Assembly (NCBI GenBank): GCA_034668785.1
Contig: JAXDOS010000102.1
Coordinates: forward strand, 1-13,307
Source: CANKHA01 sp034668785
Lineage (GTDB): Bacteria > Pseudomonadota > Alphaproteobacteria > Rhizobiales > Xanthobacteraceae
DNA length: 13,307 nt
Direction: 5' to 3'
A program made the position numbers and the translations under genes. The notes beneath the pieces were generated by a model, which saw only the letters and a list, made by a program, of their open reading frames with translations, had not been told where the DNA came from and ran no database searches. Positions 1 to 5,631 of the stretch are shown here, piece by piece; the stretch's first letter is position 1, and every line of letters begins with the position of its first letter.

Positions 1-2504
1 AGCCAGGCGCCCACCGCGCCCGACACATGCCGCCACAAAAGATCGTTTTTGTGATCGCCGTTGAGGTCGGCGGTGCCGGCAATTCCCCATTCCGTAGGAG
101 TAGTGGCAATGGTAGCCGCCGAAAGGATGGCGCCGCCGTTGAGCAACCACGCTCCCACTGCACCCGAGTCGTTGCGGAACAGGACATCGCCTTTGCCGTC
201 GTTATTGAAGTCGGAAAGCCTCGCGATGACCCCGCACACGCCCGCGCTAAGTCGAAGGGATATCGAGCCGCTCGCCGCGCCGCTGTTGTTCGGGTTGTAG
301 CCGTCAACAACGATGCTGTAAGCCGTTCCTGCAATGGCGCTGAAAACAAGATAGCTTTGGTTGCTGGACGCGCATGGCGTTCCCGCGCCCGCTTGATCGT
401 TGGAGGCCACCTTGGTCAATGTGTTAACGGCGTTGCCGGTGTAGACGGCGAGGACGGTGTCAAGGTTGCTGTCGCAGGTACTCACAGCAAATTGCCCGGA
501 TGTCTGCGCGGTGAACTTCCACCACACCGATTTGCCGCCGAAATCCGGAAATTCATAATTATGCACCGGTTCACCGGTCTCTTTTGTCGCGCCCACATTC
601 GTGCCGGTGAGCGTCTGTCCGGCTTGGATCGGAGTCGCACTGGCAAAGTTGTCGTTCGGCGGCGTGCCAGCAGCGGCCTGATTTACCGTGAAAGTTTGTG
701 TGGCAATTGTCGCCGTGCCGCTGCGCGCCGTTCCCGTATTCGCGGCCACCGAGTAAGATACCGTGCCATTGCCGCTGCCGCTGCTAGGGCTGACGGTGAT
801 CCAGCTGGCGTTGCTCGCCGCGGTCCAGCCGCATCCGCTCGCTGCGGTCACCGCAACCGACCCGTTGCTGGCGCCGGCGCCAACCGACGTGCTGGTTGGA
901 GAAATACTGTAGCTGCAAGCTGCGGCGGCCCCCTGGTTCACGGTGAAGGTTTGTCCGGCAATGGTGGCTGTACCGCTGCGCGCCGTTCCCGTATTCGCGG
1001 CCACGGAGTAAGACACCGTGCCATTGCCGCTGCCGCTGCCAGGGCTGACGGTAATCCAGCTGGCGTTGCTCGCCGCGGTCCAGTCGCATCCGCTCGCCGC
1101 TGTCACCGCAACCGACCCGGTGCTCGCGCCGGCGCCGACCGACGTGCTGGTCGGAGAAATACTATAGCTGCAGGCAGCAGCGGCCTGGTTCACGGTGAAG
1201 GTTTGTCCGGCAATGGTGGCTGTACTGCTGCGCGCGACTCCCGTATTCGCAGCCACGGAGTAAGACACCGTGCCATTGCCGCTGCCGCTGCTAGGACTGA
1301 CGGTAATCCAGCTGGCGTTGCTCGCCGCGGTCCAGCCGCATCCGCTCGCGGTGGTCACCGCAGCCGAGCCGGTGCTCACGCCGGCGCCAACGGAGGTATT
1401 GGTCGGAGAAATACTATAGCTGCAGGCAGCAGCGGCCTGGTTCACCGTGAAGGTTTGTCCGGCAATGGTGGCTGTACCGCTGCGCGCGGCTCCCGTATTC
1501 GCGGCCACGGAGTAAAAGGCGGTGCCACTGCCGCTGCCGCTGCTGCCGGAGGTGATGGTGATCCAACTAGCGTTGCTTGCCGCCGTCCAATTACATCCGC
1601 TCGTAGTCGTCACTGCAACCGAGCCGTTGGTTGGGTTGGCGTCGGGAGAGATGCCTACGGGAGCAATGCTGTAGGTGCAGGTCGGCGTGCCGGTCCGTTC
1701 GAGGGCTTCTTCAACCGACCAACCGCCTGAGGCGCCGTCATCCCAATTGATCTGCCACCAAACGTAATAATAAGGATGCAAGGCACCAGGACAAGTTCCG
1801 AACGATAATATCGTGGGACCGCCGACAACGGTCCCGGTCGCACCAGCATTGACTACCCGCAGTTCTGCTCCCCCGGCGCTTGAGCGTACGCGTACATTGG
1901 CCGTAGCGCGGACGCGCCCAGATTCTTCGGTTAAGAACCGTATAACAGTGCTGTCTTGTTTCTGAGCCGCTATCCTTGCAGGACTTGACATGTACGACGC
2001 GAAGTTACCGTCGTAGAACTCAACCCAATTGCACCATCCGTTTGAGGTAGTGGAATAAACTGTATACGCAGCAGCAGCATTATAAGAAGCATCGAAAAGC
2101 AGCTTCTGAGGATCATAGTTTGGCCAAAAGTGGCTGTTGATTTGCCAGAGACCACGATCGATTGAAGTAACGCTGTTTACCAGAATAGCATTTAAATAAA
2201 AAACGCCAGATATCCCCGAAGATTCAGCGTTGGAAATCGCGATAGCGTTGACGAGCGCGCCTCCACGAAAGCCGGCAGTATATGCCGCCAATGCGACTTC
2301 ATCTGCCGTTCTGCTTATGCAGTCACCTCCGCCCTGGTTCACGTTTGAGGATGAGGCACAGACAGCATAGGCTCGCTGCGTCGTGCCTGCCAGAAATAAA
2401 ATCGAAAGCAGCAGCAAGCAAAACGCAGATAGTAATGCCGCACCATTTCCTAGAAACCTTAGGGCTCGAATAGATAACGATCTAATATTCTCGTTGCTAA
2501 ACAT
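1..2504 (-). CDS. Secreted modular lysozyme-like exoprotein with BACON, PPC and FG-GAP repeats (3' end outside window)
   Basis: This is an open frame of at least 834 codons running off the left edge. The ATG is preceded by a GGGGGGAG Shine-Dalgarno sequence. Modules in order: a signal peptide (about 1-47, ending AYA); a lysozyme/transglycosylase-like domain (about 60-175) with candidate catalytic Glu94 in NAESSG, GLWQINS at 118-124, NAAAAY from 142 and a Trp-rich end; an SH3-like segment (about 197-270, NVRVRSS to WSVEEALER); four BACON-type Ig repeats (276-609), each with a Cys pair; a pre-peptidase C-terminal-like domain (about 615-754, from PPNDNFASATP); and FG-GAP/VCBS repeats from about 759 (FNNDGKGD, LNGDHKND). 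The fold calls come from motif recognition. The inferred role is an exported peptidoglycan-cleaving or cell-surface protein. It is the last gene of a leftward set. The first 235 or so codons use TTA leucine six times, unlike the GC-rich repeat part, which suggests a chimera. Confidence 0.85.
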   Translation of the reverse strand, partial: MFSNENIRSLSIRALRFLGNGAALLSAFCLLLLSILFLAGTTQRAYAVCASSSNVNQGGGDCISRTADEVALAAYTAGFRGGALVNAIAISNAESSGISGVFYLNAILVNSVTSIDRGLWQINSHFWPNYDPQKLLFDASYNAAAAYTVYSTTSNGWCNWVEFYDGNFASYMSSPARIAAQKQDSTVIRFLTEESGRVRATANVRVRSSAGGAELRVVNAGATGTVVGGPTILSFGTCPGALHPYYYVWWQINWDDGASGGWSVEEALERTGTPTCTYSIAPVGISPDANPTNGSVAVTTTSGCNWTAASNASWITITSGSSGSGSGTAFYSVAANTGAARSGTATIAGQTFTVNQAAAACSYSISPTNTSVGAGVSTGSAAVTTASGCGWTAASNASWITVSPSSGSGNGTVSYSVAANTGVARSSTATIAGQTFTVNQAAAACSYSISPTSTSVGAGASTGSVAVTAASGCDWTAASNASWITVSPGSGSGNGTVSYSVAANTGTARSGTATIAGQTFTVNQGAAAACSYSISPTSTSVGAGASNGSVAVTAASGCGWTAASNASWITVSPSSGSGNGTVSYSVAANTGTARSGTATIATQTFTVNQAAAGTPPNDNFASATPIQAGQTLTGTNVGATKETGEPVHNYEFPDFGGKSVWWKFTAQTSGQFAVSTCDSNLDTVLAVYTGNAVNTLTKVASNDQAGAGTPCASSNQSYLVFSAIAGTAYSIVVDGYNPNNSGAASGSISLRLSAGVCGVIARLSDFNNDGKGDVLFRNDSGAVGAWLLNGGAILSAATIATTPTEWGIAGTADLNGDHKNDLLWRHVSGAVGAW
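678..1679 (-). repeat. Four tandem 252-255 bp BACON-type coding repeats
   Basis: On the minus strand the units begin at 1679, 1424, 1172 and 917, giving periods of 255, 252 and 255 bp (85, 84 and 85 residues). Each starts with a Cys-x-Tyr-Ser-Ile motif, carries SGCxWTAASNASWI in the middle and ends TFTVNQ. Units 2, 3 and 4 are nearly identical in DNA. Unit 1, nearest the N-terminus, is the most diverged. The repeats sit inside the large exoprotein gene and keep its frame. Confidence 0.9.
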
Positions 2505-2563
2505 TGCTCCCCCCAAACGACGTCGGTATTAAACTGACGCTGCCTCTCTCGCCCCACGTTTCG

Positions 2564-3076
2564 CTACTCGAGCTTTTTGATATTTTTTATATCCGTAAGG
2601 CCAATTACTCCGTAGAACGGTGCATTTGAAAGATCGACCCCTCCTAGCTCGATCGTTGCACCGTCCGACGATGAGATAAGAATGCCTTGGATCTTTCCGG
2701 CGGGGCCAAGAACCTCGACGGTATCGCCAAATGCAATGTTGGAAAAAAAGGGTGCGAACACTTCGTTGAGTCCGCGTCCCACAGTCACGAGAAGATAATT
2801 TGCCTTCCCGTCGCCAAGCACTAATTGGTAATTCGGCTGGCGCTTAATTCCAACAACTTGGCCGGACGTCCTAACGACATTGACAGTGGAGGTGGAAGCG
2901 TACTCCTTAACGTCGGCGAGTTCGACACGAGTGTACTGTGTTGATTGTAAGATAGAGGGCGGCGCGATCAGCCCTCCGAAACGATGTGCGTCGGCCGGCA
3001 GCAGAGCGCCGAACAAATACCCTAAGCCGAGACAAGCTATCCTCAACATTCTAGTACAATTGGTCGACTGAAACAT
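2564..3076 (-). CDS. Small secreted protein of unknown function (170 aa)
   Basis: I do not recognise this family. The frame stays open upstream to 3220, but the ATG at 3076 is chosen because GAGGGAGCA stands directly before it and a signal peptide follows at once: hydrophobic residues about 11-27, ending PADA, with cleavage near residue 30. The mature part of about 140 residues is rich in beta-formers and has alternating patterns such as TSGQVVGIKRQPNYQLVLGD and FGDTVEVLGPAGKIQGILI. This is compatible with a small beta-barrel of OB-fold type, but that is only an impression. It ends with a basic KNIKKLE tail. It lies between the STN-domain gene (156 bp upstream) and the lysozyme-like exoprotein gene (59 bp downstream), all on the same strand, so it is probably a periplasmic accessory of that exoprotein. 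Confidence 0.75.
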   Translation of the reverse strand: MFQSTNCTRMLRIACLGLGYLFGALLPADAHRFGGLIAPPSILQSTQYTRVELADVKEYASTSTVNVVRTSGQVVGIKRQPNYQLVLGDGKANYLLVTVGRGLNEVFAPFFSNIAFGDTVEVLGPAGKIQGILISSSDGATIELGGVDLSNAPFYGVIGLTDIKNIKKLE

Positions 3077-3232
3077 TGCTCCCTCGCTGCTCGTTATTGT
3101 TCGAATTGCCATATTTAACCGCGGTGTCCGAAGCGTCGCAAATGTTTTGATTGATCGATGAGATGCACCGCGCTGAAACGGGTAACCAGGCCCCAGTAGA
3201 GGCCACCTGATTGAGAACACGTTCGTACGCTG

Positions 3233-3961
3233 TCATCCGCGCGAGCCCTCACGGACGGATGGAATCAGTAACGGTGGCTGCGGCGCCGGCGGCTTGGGAT
3301 TGCGTATCGGTGCTACGGAAGGAAGCCCAGCGGTCGTATTCGACGTGGGTGGTACGACGTTGGCCCGCACCGGCTTAGCGGATGGTACCGGTCCCTCGCC
3401 CGCATGGGCAGGCATCGGTTTGGGCAGGCCCGCCGACTCGGGCGCGTTCGTTCGCGTCGAAGGCAGCGAACCGCCACCTAGAATTAGTGGCGTCTCCCCA
3501 ACCGATTTTGCCTTGGGCGACGCCTGGCTTTTGTCCGGCGCGCGTAAGGCCGCTTCGATAGCCTGGAGACCGGAAGACGCTTGGTCGGACGCCTTGCCAA
3601 CAATGAGCACGCGCGTGATACGCAGGGCATCACCTTGCTGTTGGTAGAGGAGCACGAAATTGGTTCGCGCCAGCAATTGCCGCGCGACCACCGGCAGCGA
3701 GCCGCTGAACTTGCCGCTGACCGGCTCATCCGCGACCTCGCGGTTTAGCCACTCAAGCTTGATCTCCTGATCGGCAAAAAGCCGGTCCAGCACCTCGCGA
3801 CGAGGAACTGCCTGCAGGTCAAAATCGATGCTTGGGCGATCAGAAGTGTCAGCAGACTGGCTAGCACCGACAGCAGCAAGATCATTGCCAAACGATAGCG
3901 TTACAAAAAAGACAGGAAATAAAACGCTTGGGACATAACCCAGCCGCCACACCTTGCCCAT
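3233..3961 (-). CDS. Freestanding STN-domain periplasmic protein with Pro-rich tail (copy A)
   Basis: The 242-residue product has a hydrophobic N-terminus (about 8-31, export signal or membrane anchor). An STN-like domain (secretin and TonB short N-terminal domain) follows at about 45-118: FDLQAVPRREVLDRLFADQ, then IKLEWLNREVADEPVSGKFS and the RQLLARTNFVLLY helix. A low-complexity region rich in Pro, Ala and Ser fills the rest. No secretin pore or TonB-dependent barrel follows, although STN domains normally sit at the N-terminus of such proteins. It is clearly paralogous to the divergent gene at 4293 (about 60 percent identical over the STN part by eye), and both tails contain LPSVAPI. The start has GGGGAA a few bases upstream. 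It is the first gene of the leftward set. A role as periplasmic adaptor or sensor for exoprotein export is inference. Confidence 0.8.
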   Translation of the reverse strand: MGKVWRLGYVPSVLFPVFFVTLSFGNDLAAVGASQSADTSDRPSIDFDLQAVPRREVLDRLFADQEIKLEWLNREVADEPVSGKFSGSLPVVARQLLARTNFVLLYQQQGDALRITRVLIVGKASDQASSGLQAIEAALRAPDKSQASPKAKSVGETPLILGGGSLPSTRTNAPESAGLPKPMPAHAGEGPVPSAKPVRANVVPPTSNTTAGLPSVAPIRNPKPPAPQPPLLIPSVREGSRG

Positions 3962-4292
3962 ACAAATTCCCCAACTAACGCGGACGGAAGTCTGCGTTCC
4001 CCACTGTGATCACGCAGTTTGCTGCGTTGTTTTGATTACAAGTATGGCTCCAATCAGATAGTTGCCGCGCCGGCCGCCGGCATGAATTGAAGTCGCAATT
4101 CGGTGGATGGCCCGCCCCTCACTGAGTTTTCGCTCGGTTGACGATATTCTGCATTACGCGCGTTACGCGTGCAAGCGTAAAAGTGTAAGGTTCATAGAAA
4201 CACGTTATAAGTGAATAACGCCGTTTTTCCGGGCCTCACCTTTACAAGGTAGTCCGCGCCGAATAGCTGTCCATCGAGCAACGAGGGAAATT
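3962..4292. promoter_or_regulatory. Divergent intergenic region between the STN paralogs, with several inverted repeats
   Basis: These 331 bp hold no gene and must contain the promoters of both exoprotein operons. Visible structure: CTGCGT at 3992-3997 paired with ACGCAG at 4012-4017, overlapping the palindrome GTGATCAC (4006-4013), with CTGCGTT again at 4022; GAATTG (4084-4089) paired with CAATTC (4096-4101); and three copies of TTACGC, direct at 4154 and 4163 and inverted at 4175-4180. For the rightward operon, TTGACG at 4138 is a possible -35 element without a convincing -10. TATAAG at 4206 with GTGTAA 17 bp upstream is an alternative. The inverted repeats are seen directly. Operator function is inference. 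Confidence 0.45.
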
Positions 4293-5009
4293 ATGGGCTT
4301 TGTCCAGCCGCTGAAAAACGTCTTAGGCTGGGCTCTTCTGATCTGTTTCGGCGGCCTGTTAATTTCCGGTTCTGCGTTCGCTTCCGTTGACGATAGTCAT
4401 TTCGGCCGAAGTCCCGACGGAGCCCGCCTCGAATTCGATTTGCGCGACGTTCCGCGCCGGGACGTTCTGGATCGGTTGTTTGCCGATCAGACCATCAAAT
4501 TGGAATGGCTGAATCGCACAGTCGCCGATGAGCTCATCAGTGGCAGCTTCCGCGGAACGCTTGCGGGTATGACGCGCCAGCTGCTGGCGCAGCTCGATTT
4601 CGTGCTCGTATCGGAGGCTGTAGACGGCGACGTAGTGATCAAGCGTGTGGTCATTGTCGGTCGAGGTGGGAAACAAGGGTCTCCCGGTCTGGCCACATTG
4701 GAAGGGGCTTTGCGGCTGCCTGAAAAGCGGGAGGATTCACCCCAGACAAAATCGCAGGGCAAGCTGTCCACAGTGGTAGACAGTTCGCCATTTGGGCAAA
4801 AACTTCTCGCCGACGCTGCATCTTCCCTCTTGCCAAGGCCCTTACCGGCAACGAGCGGCAGTCCGTTACCCGTTCCTACTCCCATGCCGACGCCGTCGTC
4901 ACTCGGCCCGCCCATTCCGCGCGATGCAACGCTGCCCTCGGTGGCACCGATTGCTGGCGGCAATTCAGCTGTGCTGCCGCCTCCCGGGCAATCCGCTGTG
5001 GTCAAATAG
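4293..5009 (+). CDS. Freestanding STN-domain periplasmic protein with Pro-rich tail (copy B)
   Basis: The 238-residue product has a signal peptide (hydrophobic about 10-28, ending SAFA, cleavage near residue 30). An STN-like domain at about 46-122 shows FDLRDVPRRDVLDRLFADQ, IKLEWLNRTVADELISGSF and a RQLLAQLDFVLV helix. The C-terminal region is rich in Pro, Ser and Gly (about 140-238) and contains LPSVAPI. It is the divergent paralog of the gene ending at 3233. No pore or barrel domain follows the STN. The start is supported by GAGGGAAATT just before the ATG. It heads a rightward set with the small secreted protein (122-bp gap) and the metalloprotease-like protein, and no terminator is visible between them. 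STN domains usually receive or transmit signals at outer-membrane proteins, so an accessory role in export or surface sensing is plausible but unproven. Confidence 0.8.
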   Translation: MGFVQPLKNVLGWALLICFGGLLISGSAFASVDDSHFGRSPDGARLEFDLRDVPRRDVLDRLFADQTIKLEWLNRTVADELISGSFRGTLAGMTRQLLAQLDFVLVSEAVDGDVVIKRVVIVGRGGKQGSPGLATLEGALRLPEKREDSPQTKSQGKLSTVVDSSPFGQKLLADAASSLLPRPLPATSGSPLPVPTPMPTPSSLGPPIPRDATLPSVAPIAGGNSAVLPPPGQSAVVK

Positions 5010-5131
5010 GACCAGTGCGATACGATATATGCGGATTGATTCCCCATGGCACTTCCAGCGGCGGGGCGCGTTGACCGTGAAGAGAGAGACGCGTGGCAGG
5101 GCGCCGAGTTGAGGCCCGAGGAGGAGAACTC

Positions 5132-5605
5132 ATGAAAGGCCGCAGATATGGGAAGCAGGTTATGCGCAGGTTGCTGACTGGCCTCTTTGGCGTTGCCGCC
5201 GGCTTGGTTGCGGCGGCGCAGCCAGCCTTTTCTGAAGAGGGTACGCCGGCTTCTTCTGAGCAGATGCAGCCCGGTTCGGGCACGAGCGTTTCCCCCTCGC
5301 CTGCCGAAGCGCCCGCCGGCATACCGGAAGGGGCCGCGGGCCTGACAGTACACATCGACCCACAAACAGGGAAGATTCTCAGGGAGCGCGCTCCTAACAC
5401 CGTGCCTCTGCAATTGTCACCGCGCGAACAAAATTCTTTAAACACGTCTCATGAAGGTCTGGTGCAGGTCCCAAACTCGGCGCCTGGTGGCGGCGTTAAG
5501 CTTGATCTCAAGGGCCGCTTCCAAAGCCCGTTAGTCGTCACCATCGATGCGAACGGAAAAACCAAAATCGAACATCTAAGCGAGATGCCCGGCCATAGCG
5601 AATAA
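5132..5605 (+). CDS. Small secreted protein preceding the metalloprotease-like gene (157 aa)
   Basis: I cannot name the family. The frame opens earlier at a GTG (5093), but the ATG at 5132 has a strong AGGAGGAGAAC Shine-Dalgarno sequence and starts a proper signal peptide: basic MKGRRYGKQVMRR, a hydrophobic core about 14-29, then AAAQPAFS with cleavage near residue 34. The mature protein has a Pro/Ser/Ala-rich linker, then VHIDPQTGKIL, then a conserved-looking C-terminal block with EGLVQVPNSAPGGG, LDLKGRFQSPLVVTID and NGKTKIEHL. Its stop codon TAA overlaps an ATG of the next frame (TAATG at 5603-5607), so it is very likely co-transcribed with, and perhaps translationally coupled to, the exoprotein. 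A chaperone, propeptide-like or inhibitor role would fit the position but cannot be shown. Confidence 0.75.
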   Translation: MKGRRYGKQVMRRLLTGLFGVAAGLVAAAQPAFSEEGTPASSEQMQPGSGTSVSPSPAEAPAGIPEGAAGLTVHIDPQTGKILRERAPNTVPLQLSPREQNSLNTSHEGLVQVPNSAPGGGVKLDLKGRFQSPLVVTIDANGKTKIEHLSEMPGHSE

Positions 5606-5631
5606 TGATGTCGACGCCCGCGGAGCTTCCG

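Noticed and set aside
678..1679. Tandem repeats considered as CRISPR or intergenic satellite.
   Set aside because: The units are 252-255 bp without spacers, keep one reading frame and encode Ig-like domains.
27..1730. A 567-codon open frame on the plus strand opposite the exoprotein gene.
   Set aside because: It is Arg/Ala/Gly-rich without recognisable domains, repeats with the same 252-255 bp period as the minus-strand BACON units, and exists because the GC-rich repeat has few stops in that frame. The minus frame gives a signal peptide and known modules.
2564..3220. A longer, 218-residue version of the small secreted protein starting at 3220.
   Set aside because: The extra N-terminus has no ribosome site and would bury the signal peptide. 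The ATG at 3076 has GAGGGAGCA and begins just before the signal.
4487..5413. A 308-codon minus-strand frame across the STN copy B gene and the small secreted gene.
   Set aside because: No domain, no ribosome site, Ser/Arg-rich composition. Both plus-strand genes have signal peptides and good starts.
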